Shown: in pieces, positions 19,801 through 27,088 of the stretch
How the letters are laid out: each line of letters starts with the position of its first letter
Numbering within the stretch: the stretch's first letter is position 1
Origin: Prorocentrum cordatum
Taxonomy: Eukaryota > Sar > Dinophyceae > Prorocentrales > Prorocentraceae
Reading direction: 5' to 3'
DNA: 64,000 nucleotides
Assembly: GCA_963575745.1 (NCBI GenBank)
Contig: CAUYUJ010021060.1
Span: forward strand, 609,634-673,633
Translations under genes and position numbers: made by a program
The notes under the pieces: generated by a model
Database searches by the model: none
Told to the model about the DNA's origin: nothing
The model's input: only the letters and a program-made list of their open reading frames with translations

Positions 19801-20986
19801 CACTGCGTTGCCACGGGGCGAGCCCAGAGTGAGGCTCACTGTCGCGGTCACGCTGAGCCGAGTCGCCTGATGGTATCGTGCCGTCTCGATCCTGGATATC
19901 GATGTCGTCCTGGCTATCCTCCGACGCGTGGAACGAGTCCATGGATGTATTGCCGATATCGCTGGCCGCGATGTGCTGGAGCAGCCATGATACGGGATCT
20001 TCTGCGGCCTGATCGGTGCCGTCCGTCGGCGCCGCAGCGAGCTCCGCCTCGACGAGCGGCAGCATGTCTGGCGGTTGGTGCAGGATAACATCAGCGAGGT
20101 ACGCCATGGCGTCATGGTCGGGTGGAGGGAGACCTCTTGGCAGCAGAGCATGGGCCCGTGAGAGGTATGGCGGCAAAGGTGCCATGAAAGCCTCAGGGCC
20201 AACGAGCGTGGCACGAGCGCCCTGGTACTCCAGAAGGAGGCCGAAATAGCGGGTGGCGTACTCGCGGCTGCTCTGGATCCGAGTGAGGTTGCGGTTGATG
20301 CGCTGCCTGTCGGGGCCCGCTCTGTGCCAGATGTCCTCGCACATGTCGACCGCGGTGCGATGACGCAGGGCGTCGGTGGTGTCCTCGGACGCCTCAAGGA
20401 AGAGGTGATCGTACTGTGGCAGATGGAGCGTCGCCAGGATGTACGGGACGCAGTCCTCGAGCCATGCCCAGAACATGTCCTGGTTATCCTCACCTGGTGC
20501 CCACGCCGCAGCACACGGTATGAGCCGGGCGCGGATCATCATCAGGTGCCAGAAAGCAGGGTCTTCCTCGGGTTCGCCCCTATCTCGCATGGGAGTGGTG
20601 GGACCCGTAGGGCAATAGCGGGGCACAGCAGCGGGGCTGAAGCCGCCACTGTGTGCCTGGCCAATACTGCACGGACTCGCGGCAGCGGTGCCGTTGACGA
20701 TCGGGTCCAAGATGGTGCAGTGATCGTACTTGTAGATGCTGTCATCGTAGAGGTAGAAAAGGGACGCACGTTCGACGTGCTGCAGAAGAAACCCACCTCC
20801 ATGCTGGGGCGCACCGCCTGAAGACGGGTGTGCTCCAGCGAGCGAGGGGAGGGCCAGGCTGAAAGCAAAGCGCCACATGATGGCGAGGCCTGGCAGGCGG
20901 CGCGAGCGATGAGCCAAAAGCTGCATGTCGGCACGCATCTTTAGGTACCCCTGCATGCTCATGTACATTGCAACAAACACACCCAC
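16841..20986 (-). CDS. ORF2 N-terminal part, copy A: membrane segments and ADP-ribosyltransferase-like domain
   Basis: 1,381 codons from the presumed ORF2 start, 153 nt downstream of the ORF1 stop. Order: hydrophobic stretch ~33-51 (possible signal or membrane anchor); His/Tyr/Asp-rich region; acidic Asp-rich linker; GGFSPAA repeats created by hairpins; membrane-like helix CLICLLVATYAIAIAMPY; second hydrophobic helix (GGVVCGLLLVGAKLL); Ala/Thr-rich helix; then an ADP-ribosyltransferase-like module with H935 (FWHGTRGD) and Y972 (GRTYVSVHPSLAAWYA). The combination of an HGT motif, a Gly-rich gap and a Y-V-S strand recalls the H-Y-E class, with the Glu in GEAHGARL a candidate third residue. The frame leaves the true one near 16977, so the last ~45 codons are out of frame. 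I know of no LINE family with this N-terminal arrangement. Confidence 0.8.
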   Translation of the reverse strand: MGVFVAMYMSMQGYLKMRADMQLLAHRSRRLPGLAIMWRFAFSLALPSLAGAHPSSGGAPQHGGGFLLQHVERASLFYLYDDSIYKYDHCTILDPIVNGTAAASPCSIGQAHSGGFSPAAVPRYCPTGPTTPMRDRGEPEEDPAFWHLMMIRARLIPCAAAWAPGEDNQDMFWAWLEDCVPYILATLHLPQYDHLFLEASEDTTDALRHRTAVDMCEDIWHRAGPDRQRINRNLTRIQSSREYATRYFGLLLEYQGARATLVGPEAFMAPLPPYLSRAHALLPRGLPPPDHDAMAYLADVILHQPPDMLPLVEAELAAAPTDGTDQAAEDPVSWLLQHIAASDIGNTSMDSFHASEDSQDDIDIQDRDGTIPSGDSAQRDRDSEPHSGLAPWQRSAPHTSDQADPSARPNDAEGVTAADVTSHSTASPAHARPCSGGFSPAAPLARPGHPQTAGGDNVTDSNPSAIDHWQADIDNDPIDDEHPDASGPHEPQHSSAASRHCGCLICLLVATYAIAIAMPYKDQIDGYLPTPSRDPSYRQRRRRQATAPGPSVSTIFRRKTTYYVTSTLRATLKWTSDKLRDGVSGGATAVGSGFGGVLKWASGKLGAIATGGVVCGLLLVGAKLLAQGAVGHVGARICARALDSSTAHWCLRCCQPSRKPKDEATHKMPCTLADEHDDQQVHALRHPLLQEHYAAAVAAAVADVTTATTAAIAEVTAAVSRASSVTPRSTSPTPRDGSKNGTTFGNLPTNEDATAHGSDTEPRETRERTHGSPWSIFRHADARGSSPDADTQPPRRRARYASPDRPQAPSGPGTPYTALKPPTRNSRNTIQRDPAVPEPPKSILNALYQNGFALVNSGVSTEDIKDALRLHDHPRFTHDPTLQVLGPWTDIMQRPPNRLTWVLEDSGGNSGETIFPYLTWDLRQPTTDAPTVFWHGTRGDLAARLAACGGHLLPGPRRETKGRTGTNVGRTYVSVHPSLAAWYAIPPHPPYSLEDDTLAWGPIALWMCEATQPPRGENRHNYVKGEAHGARLIYPRVLSLLIRMDWCAPTEAASRCRALPHAYGMGDCAHALHIAGYDHPDLREAAEAHDQEASTRRRSTIAAAWPPPQALYSPEAARAWAKQHYDTEAATRDDPNQPRPRVSLHILQLDPKPLIDLVYTGLQAVPVRGHPDAHGSRPSGSSPGAASDPPRTHKSGTALAHSPDPSSTSSGVDERRTPSLISAAAALARGRARARRSASRSSRQSDGNSTSDNSGIETWEHIVTEEEPTAYHVLAYHVRDVRSRVNAPGIEVWLDPGDHHDGAYLPWGTTVMGYRVIDPTVDGRDGWVILHHDHGDTLLSSGHRPKSTLRGTTPGAPSWYQRIWGPSGSGAMPRTHASPPR
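17433..17457 (-). repeat. bulged hairpin A9
   Basis: Inner GGC/GCC, loop TGGA (17443-17446), bulged G17450; outer GCCCCAG/CTGGGGC, 7 perfect pairs. Frame 1. Confidence 0.85.
18549..18569 (-). repeat. bulged hairpin A10
   Basis: Inner GCC/GGC, loop TGAA (18557-18560), bulged G18564; outer CCAGG/CCTGG, 5 perfect pairs. Frame 2. Confidence 0.8.
19660..19688 (-). repeat. bulged hairpin A11
   Basis: Inner GGC/GCC, loop TGAA (19672-19675), bulged G19679; outer stem of 9 positions, 8 paired, with a C-A mismatch at position 3. Frame 1. Confidence 0.85.
20628..20652 (-). repeat. bulged hairpin A12
   Basis: Inner GGC/GCC, loop TGAA (20638-20641), bulged G20645; outer stem of 7 positions with the same C-A mismatch and one wobble. 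Frame 1. Confidence 0.8.
20809..20833 (-). repeat. bulged hairpin A13
   Basis: Inner GCC/GAC, loop TGAA (20819-20822), bulged G20826; outer GCGCACC/GGTGTGC, 7 pairs with one wobble. Frame 2, ~155 nt inside the ORF2 start. Confidence 0.8.
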
Positions 20987-21139
20987 AGCAAGATGACAGG
21001 TGTCCCTACACCAGGTAGCTTGCTCGTGCTGCTGCCAAAAATGACATGATATAGCAAGGAGGAGGTACGACGAGAAGTGAGAAGGGATGCCTCTGAAGGC
21101 GCTTCCTCGGAGGGCTGAGGCGGGCCCTCTGAGGCACCT
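20987..21139 (-). other. ORF1-ORF2 intercistronic region, copy A
   Basis: 153 nt between the ORF1 stop and the presumed ORF2 ATG, conserved in C (49936-50088) and B (39034-39192). It contains two possible stem-loops: 21083-21107 (GCCT-CTGA-AGGC with a flanking stem, an atypical member of the dispersed hairpin family) and GAGGGC...GCCCTC at 21110-21129. Such structure could serve reinitiation or internal entry for ORF2; this is inference. Confidence 0.5.
21083..21107 (-). repeat. atypical hairpin A14
   Basis: GCCT/AGGC inner stem with loop CTGA, offset from the family consensus, a following G, then an imperfect 5-pair outer stem. It lies outside both ORFs. Confidence 0.4.
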
Positions 21140-21997
21140 TCAATAGGGTTCCTGTGTGGCCCGCCCTTTGTCTTTGCCTTTGTCAGCCCCTGGGGGCCCC
21201 GTCCCTGGGGTGACCTGGCCTGGCTGGTCGATCCACCCGCAGACAGCCACGGGATCGGCAACTGGTGCAGCTTCCTCCTTTTTGGTATCGAGGGTGGCCA
21301 CCTGGGGCAGGTGGATGGTACCCCCCGTGAGGTGCCCGAGGAGGGCCTGGATGTCGCCGCGCAGTGCAGCAGCTTCGGTAGTTGCCGTCTGTTGCTGAGT
21401 GACGACGGTGGCAAGCCCTCGTTCCAAGCCTGTAACGTGCTCCGTGAGTGTGGCCTGGGATGAGAGAACGCCCGCAAGCTGGACCTGCATGTTGTCCACC
21501 GTGTTGGCAAGCAGCTCGTGCTGTTGTTCCATGTGTTGGATGCGGGTCGTAGCGGCATCTGACAGTTTAGGGGCCGTAGCGAAGCGTTCGCCGAGGGTGT
21601 TCGGTTCGCGCGATGCCACGCTGAATTCATCCTCTGATGAGAGGATCTCGACGTCGCCTGGTACCTCGGCGGCTGCGTCAGCGTGCCCTTCCGTGTGGCC
21701 CCCACCTTCGGCCGCCCCCGTGCCAGGTTGCGGGTCATGCCCGTCCCCACCTGGTCCTTGGACGGCCGTCTGCTCGGCAGCTCCATCCGTGCCGTGCGGG
21801 GGTGCAGAGGAGCTGCGGCCTGGAGCGCCGTGTGATCTTGCGTGCGGCGTGGCGTCGCGTTTCCCGCTGGAGGATCGGTGGCGCTTGGCTAAAGGCTCCT
21901 CCTTGGGGATCGGGAGCGGTGCGACGCCCTCGCCTTTGGGCGTGGCAGTCATGAGGTCGTGGAGGTAGGGGCTCTGGGCCGCTTTGGTTAGGAGTGT

Positions 21998-22030
21998 GCC
22001 CGTGGCGGGGCTGAAGCCGCCACCACGGGC
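21998..22030 (-). repeat. bulged hairpin A15
   Basis: Inner GGC/GCC, loop TGAA (22012-22015), bulged G22019; outer stem of 11 positions, 10 paired. Frame 1. Pair 8 is C-G here and G-C in copy B. Confidence 0.9.
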
Positions 22031-22458
22031 GGGCGGCGTCACAGGCTCTGGGATAGTGGTAGGGGTGACAATGGTAACGTTGTCCCTCTTCGGCACGACC
22101 TCAGCCAACGGGGCCTCGGTGATGCTCCACGGGATGGGGCACCCTGCGACCTGTACCGTATATGTGGGTGGGGACGATGAGCGCGCACTAAGGCAAACTG
22201 CGCCGAAGTGGCTGGGTCCCAGGCGGTGTGGTAGACCTCACAGTCCCATTTGACGGACGGGCCCGTGAGAGTCTTGGCAAGCTGAGTCAGCGTGGCATGG
22301 CGTGCCGCAATGCCCGTGATGCGGTATCGCGTCTTGGCGAGAGTGGCTTCGCAGCCACGGATGCTGACGGCAGCGGCCTTGGCGGCGTCTGACCCACGTG
22401 CAACACGGATCCCCAATAAGCCTTACTTGCCGTGCCTGACGACTCCTAGGGCTTTGAA

Positions 22459-22459
<1 letters not shown>

Positions 22460-22494
<35 letters not shown>

Positions 22495-22526
22495 AAAACA
22501 AAAACCAAAAAAAAAAAAAGTAAAAG

Positions 22527-22608
<82 letters not shown>

Positions 22609-22630
22609 AAAAAAAAAAAAAAATAAAAAG

Positions 22631-22706
<76 letters not shown>
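22460..22706. repeat. interrupted poly(A) run inside ORF1 of copy A
   Basis: About 247 nt of almost pure A (+ strand) with sparse G, C and T interruptions, replacing 5 nt of the ORF1 sequence seen in copy C. It has no target-site duplication and nothing attached to it. Either an assembly or consensus artefact or a bare poly(A)/poly(T) insertion. Confidence 0.9.
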
Positions 22707-22708
<2 letters not shown>

Positions 22709-23590
22709 CCCCGACTTCTGAAACGCCTCTGCCATCGTGATGGGCTGTCCTCGGGGAACCACACGGTCTGGTACTTGTCTGCCGTGGGCTCGTCCGCACC
22801 TACGTTGCTGAGGTCGTAGGTGGCGCCGAGTTGCCCCGAACCCGCCAAGACCTTGTCAACTGCTTGAAGACTGACGCCGAAAGTGGCAGCCAGGGACCTT
22901 TTTTCCGACGCCAGATCCGTACCTGCCTAGACTTTTGCAGGGTTCGAGGATAGTGACGGCTTTAAAGTTGCCGTGGAAAAGGGCCTTGAAGGTGTCCTGC
23001 AGCTGACTGTCGAGCTCCTGGCGGCGAGCGTCTTCCTTAGACTCCCTGTGCTTTTGGTTTTGGCGCGCCTTGTCCTGTGGAGCGGAATCCCCTCGGAAAG
23101 GACCCTTGGCGCGTGACCACCGTTCACGGGGGCGCCTCCCGAAAACTGATCCTCGAAGGCCTGATGCATGGAGGGGACTGCGGCGATGGCTTCGGTTTCA
23201 TGTATGGTGACCCGAATCCAGCATACGTGGTCGGCAGGATCAATGGTGGCGACGGCTACTTTTTCCGTGCAGGCGACTTCCTTGGTGCCCAGCTGGTACA
23301 CGGTCACGGGGACGTGCGTGTGAACCACATTTGGCGCCTTGGGGTGGCGCTTCAGCACGGGGACGGCGAGCTCGGTGCCGACGTAGTTGTCGTTTTTTGG
23401 GCCCATGACAGCGATCGCGAGCTGACCCGTGGTACGCTTACCCTGCTCGAGATGGTGCTGCAGCAGCCGCTCGCCACTCTCGTAGTCGTGGAGGCTGATG
23501 CTGGGCTTGTACGTCTTGCCGTCGTCGAGTGATGTGGGTTCGGCCAGGACTGGACCTTCCAGAAGGCCGGGTCCAAGGCAATAAATTTGG

Positions 23591-23617
23591 CGTCCGCAGC
23601 CTGAAGACGTGCGGACG
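23591..23617 (-). repeat. bulged hairpin A16
   Basis: Inner GCC/GAC, loop TGAA (23602-23605), bulged G23609; outer CGTCCGCA/TGCGGACG, 8 perfect pairs. Frame 3 (CTT CAG in sense). Confidence 0.85.
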
Positions 23618-23950
23618 CCGCTGGTGGATAGGATGTGTCACCACCATTGCGCTTAGGCTTGCTGCGCTGGTGGTGATCCAGCGTGTAGCTGATCTGGTTG
23701 GCGGCACACATGCGAATCAAGGCACTGCCGAGCTTCTTGGTGTTGGTCTTGTGCATGTCGTACGTGGCCTGCAGCTCGTCCGCGTTCAGCTCGGCGAGCC
23801 CGTTGTATGCGGCTGTGGGCGGTCAGACCCCGCTTGCTTGAAGGCTGCAATGCAGTCCTGTTTGCGTTGGAGGAGGGATCCTTCAGCTGCAGGACGTGAG
23901 CTCGGCGGCTGCTTGGAAGAGCGACGGCGCTCCGGCTTGGCGGGGGCCAT

Positions 23951-24106
23951 TGCGGCGGGCGCTCTGGTGGGAGGGAGGAGGTGACGCGAATCAGTAGGGT
24001 CCTGCAGGGACCCCTCCGGTCTCGCGAGGCCTGGGAGACTGGCTCCGAGGCGGGGCGCTTCGCGTCGCGGCTGCGGTCTGAGTGCAGGGCACTCTCGAGC
24101 CGAGAC
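23951..24106 (-). other. 5' leader of element A
   Basis: Positions 23951-24066 match the 116-nt leader of copy C (52657-52772). A further ~40 nt (24067-24106) has no counterpart in C and is followed directly by (GA)n. A GGGTCC/GGACCC stem (23997-24002, 24008-24013) is conserved in C with a changed loop base. Confidence 0.7.
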
Positions 24107-24456
24107 TAGAGAGAGAGAGAGAGAGAGAGAGAGCGGGAGAGAGCGAGAGAGAGAGAGAGGGAGAGCGCGCGAGCGCGAGCGCGAGCGAGAGAGAGAGAGA
24201 GAGAGAGAGCGAGGAAGAGAGAGAGAGAGGGAGAGAGGATATATGAGAGAGGGAGAGGAGAGAAGCAGAGCGAGAGAGAGGCAAGAGACGACAGCTCACA
24301 AGGAATCGAGAGAAGGGAGAGATGATAGAGAGAGAGAGAGAAGAGTAGAGAGATATAGAAGCGGAGAGAGAGAGAGAGAGAGGGAGGGGATTTGAGAGAG
24401 GATGACAGGCGAGATAAGAAGGAAGATATGAAAGAGAGAGAGAGAGAGAGAGAGAT

Positions 24457-24500
<44 letters not shown>

Positions 24501-24630
24501 AAGCGAAGAGAAGAGAAGAGAGAGATAGAGAGAGAGAGAGAGAGCGAGAGACGAGAGAGAGAGAGCAGAGAGAGAGAGAGAGCGGGAGAGAGCGAGGGAG
24601 AGCGAGAGAGAGCGAGAGAGAGCGAGTGAG

Positions 24631-24684
<54 letters not shown>

Positions 24685-25104
24685 CGAGAGAGAGCGACAG
24701 AGAGCGAGAGAGAGCAAGAGAGAGTCAGGAGGAGAGAGACGAGCGGGAGACAGAGCGAGGAGGTCGAGAGCGAGCGGAGAGAGCGACGATGAGAGCGAGC
24801 GCGAAGCGGAGAGGAGAGAGCGAAGGGAGAGAGCGAGATGATAGCGACAGCGCGCGAGAGAGAGCAATAGAGGAGCGAGAGAGCGAAAGAGTCAGCTATA
24901 TGAGGCGTTATGAAGAGAGAGAGGAGGATAGAGAGAGAGCGAGGATAGAAGGAAGAGAGAGAGATGAGAGAGAAGGAGGACGGATCAGGGAAGGCATTAT
25001 AGATGAGAGGGAGAGAAGATAAGAGAAGCGAATCGAGAGAGAGAGCGAGAGGGAAGAGAGGGGAGTGAGAAGAGAGGAGAGAGCCGAGGAGAGATAAGGA
25101 AGCG

Positions 25105-25176
<72 letters not shown>
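24107..25176. repeat. ~1.07-kb degenerate (GA)n polypurine tract between elements A and B
   Basis: Almost entirely purine on the + strand, GA dinucleotides with GCGA, GGGA and ATAG interruptions. It separates the 5' end of A from the 3' end of B. Long Leu/Ser or Arg/Glu open frames through it are artefacts of the repeat. Confidence 0.95.
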
Positions 25177-25180
<4 letters not shown>

Positions 25181-25542
25181 ACAAGTAGGCGGACCAGGGT
25201 CCGACCGCGAGGCGCACTGCGGTGCGACACCCCGCAAAACACTATTAGCGGCGGTGCAGCCTTAAGATACGAGGGCGGGCAACAGACCCCCTCCCCCGGC
25301 GCATTGCGTCTGAAGCTACGGACGGCGGACAGACTGTGAAGATCTCACGTGTCAGACCGCGTGACGAAGAAGGCCCCAACAAGAAAGGCGACGTGCGGAC
25401 ACGTGGCTAGGCGGCTTGGCGGACCGCCAGTTGGGCGCTTGGCCGCAGCGCGGCGCGCAGGGACGGGGCACCCCCCGCCCCCACGCCCTGACACCGTGGA
25501 CGCGGGGCCACGCGTGCACACGGGCAGGCAGAAAGGCGGAGA
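25177..25542 (-). other. 3' UTR of element B
   Basis: Homologous to 7858-8223 with substitutions; keeps GGACC-AG-GGTCC (25191-25202) and the ACGTG/CACGT stem (25391-25404). Confidence 0.75.
25391..25404 (-). other. 3' UTR hairpin, copy B
   Basis: ACGTG / CACGT stem with loop CGGA; stem identical to copy A (8072-8085), loop different. Confidence 0.55.
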
Positions 25543-25930
25543 TTAGCGCGGGGCTCCAGGCGGAGCGCCGCGGAGCGATGACAGCATAGCATGGAGGGTG
25601 AGTGACGGCGCAGCACCATCGGACGGGGGTGTAAGCAGCTCGGCGAAGGCACGACCGGCGCGGTGGAGGCGCTGGAGCAAAGGGCCTTGACGGGCTTGGG
25701 CGGCGGCAAGGTCGGCGGCGAGAGCTGCGCACCTCTGCTGGAGAGCGGCCGTAGACTGGGACAGCTCGGCTTCGCGGTCGGTGAGGGGCGGCTGCTCTGT
25801 GCCCGCGGTCGAGGGCCTCGCGGCGGGGACGAGGTCATCGGTGTGCCTGGCCAGGTGGTGGACCAGCGCGGTGCGGCGGTCCGTGCGCTGGCGGCCGTCG
25901 CCGTGGCGAGGCGACTGGAGGGCGTCGCGC

Positions 25931-25957
25931 GGTCCCAGGGCTGAAGCCGCTGAGGCC
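25931..25957 (-). repeat. bulged hairpin B1
   Basis: Inner GGC/GCC, loop TGAA (25942-25945; TGGA in A1), bulged G25949; outer stem of 8 positions, 7 paired including one wobble. Confidence 0.75.
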
Positions 25958-26045
25958 ACGCCCCATGAGGACGGAGGAGTCGCCGCCTCGCAGCCTGCAA
26001 CAGTAGGAGCGTGGACGGGGCGCGACGGCCTAACTGGCTCAGTGC

Positions 26046-26076
26046 CCTGCGGGGGGGCTGAAGCCGCCCCCACGGG
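26046..26076 (-). repeat. bulged hairpin B2
   Basis: Inner GGC/GCC, loop TGAA (26059-26062), bulged G26066; outer stem of 10 positions with one C-A mismatch and one wobble. Position matches A2. Confidence 0.85.
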
Positions 26077-26390
26077 CTGGCGCTGGTGGGGGGAAGGGGT
26101 TTGTGGCACGGGGGGAACAATCATGATGCCGTGCGAGGGCTCAGAGGTCGGCCGCGTGACCGGGTGGCGACTCGATGAAGCGGCATCGTCGGCAGCGTGG
26201 GGTGTCGGCGGGACGTCGTCTATGCTGCCACCCAATCCCAGGGGATCATAAAAGTCCTCGTCGGCGTCTTGGAGGTGAGCGACGTCATCATGTGGGTGCA
26301 GTGCCGCTCTCGGTGGCGGAGTCGAGGTGGGCATCGTGCGGATGCCCGACGGGGCAAGGTTGGAGCTGGCTGGCCCGTCGTCCAGGAAGT

Positions 26391-27047
26391 CTAGTCCCCC
26401 GCCGAAGCCGAACGGGTCGTCCTCCTGTTCGTCGTACATCGCCCGTTGGGCCTCGGCCCAGAGCTCGTCCGGGTTCTGCGGGATGTCTGGTCCAGCCGCG
26501 GGTGGTGCCTGGTCCGACAGCAGGGGGTTCGGTTCATTTTGCTGAGTTCAGCCGCTGTAAACCCAGCCCTGCGGTGTGGGAGTGGCAGAGTACGGTGTCT
26601 GCGCTCGTAGATGGCGACAGCGACCCCGTGAAGCACGGTCGCTTGGCGATGTCGTGTTTTGGCAGCTTCAACGATGTCGTCGGGGAGGTTGTGCGTGCGT
26701 GCCGCCGCTGTGGCAAGGGCGTCGGCCTGACGGTTGAACTCTTCCGCGATGGGCCCGATGAGCCCAAGGTCGATGCCCAGGTCTCCCAGGTGGCTGGCAA
26801 CTTTTTCGACGCGAAACATGTCGGGCTTGGCCATGACACATCGGTGAATCATTGCCCAGAGCTCCGCGTGCGTGCCCTGCGGCGCTGGATGTCCGTCGAT
26901 GATGCTTTGGAACCCATCGACCACCGCCTGGTTGTCCACGAAGACGTGCACGGGCCGTTCGGCACACGCCGTAAGGTGGACGATGGCAAGGGTCTCCGCA
27001 ACCTGGACGTTCTGCGTTAGGCCGTGAACGCGTGCACTGTAGTTCAT
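26391..27047 (-). pseudogene. RNase H segment of ORF2, copy B
   Basis: 218-codon frame covering most of the RNase H: Glu in AETLAI, Asp in FVDNQAVVDG, His in VASHLGD and Asp in NRQADALAT are all present. The first catalytic Asp (ATDGA) lies upstream in another frame (~27130), so the domain is split by a frameshift around 27050-27110. Family assignment is firm; activity is unlikely unless the indel is a sequencing error. Confidence 0.85.
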
Positions 27048-27088
27048 GCGGTGGTCGATGCCGTAGTAGACGCCGTAGCCCGCTCGTG

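Larger units (their letters stand above)
21140..23950 (-). pseudogene. ORF1 of copy A, disrupted by an A-run and indels
   Basis: Homologous over its whole length to the intact 855-codon ORF1 of copy C (50089-52656). The start codon is at 23950 and the stop near 21140. The C-terminal 322 codons (21140-22108) remain open and include the coiled coil. Upstream the frame is broken by single-base indels in or near homopolymers (near 22170, 22750, 22900, 23115, 23545 and 23820) and by a ~247-nt A-run (22460-22706) replacing 5 nt. The clustering suggests poor consensus quality here. The ORF1 product is presumably the RNA-binding or assembly protein of the element. Confidence 0.85.
7858..24106 (-). 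mobile_element. giant non-LTR retrotransposon, copy A (~16 kb)
   Basis: A complete-looking minus-strand element: 5' leader 24066-23951, ORF1 23950-21140 (disrupted), intercistronic 21139-20987, ORF2 20986-8224 (several frameshifts), 3' UTR 8223-7858, bounded on both sides by (GA)n. It encodes an EEP endonuclease, reverse transcriptase and RNase H in the order known for I-group LINEs. It lacks LTRs and an integrase. Compared with copy C it is nearly identical apart from single-base indels near 14361, 16121, 16611 and 16977, and a ~247-nt A-run replacing 5 nt in ORF1. At ~16 kb it is far longer than typical LINEs (4-8 kb). Confidence 0.9.
25543..26439 (-). pseudogene. ORF2 C-terminal tail, copy B
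   Basis: 298-codon frame equivalent to the end of the copy A polyprotein. It has acidic DDPFGFGGGLDFLDDG and YDPLGLGGSIDD repeats, a Pro/Thr-rich linker, and a final coiled coil (LSQSTAALQQRCAALAADL). It is separated by a frameshift from the RNase H frame upstream. Function unknown; the acidic repeats look like short linear binding motifs. Confidence 0.75.

Noticed and set aside
12280-22030. GGFSPA as a conserved protein motif in ORF1 and ORF2
   Set aside because: The same nucleotide hairpin gives AASA, APSG or RLQA in other frames, so the conserved unit is the DNA/RNA structure.
22238-22848. Poly-Lys and poly-Phe frames around 22.5 kb
   Set aside because: Translation of the A-run inside ORF1 of copy A.
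23991-25217. 408-codon Leu/Ser frame and Arg/Glu frames over 24.1-25.2 kb
   Set aside because: Direct translation of (GA)n / (TC)n repeat.
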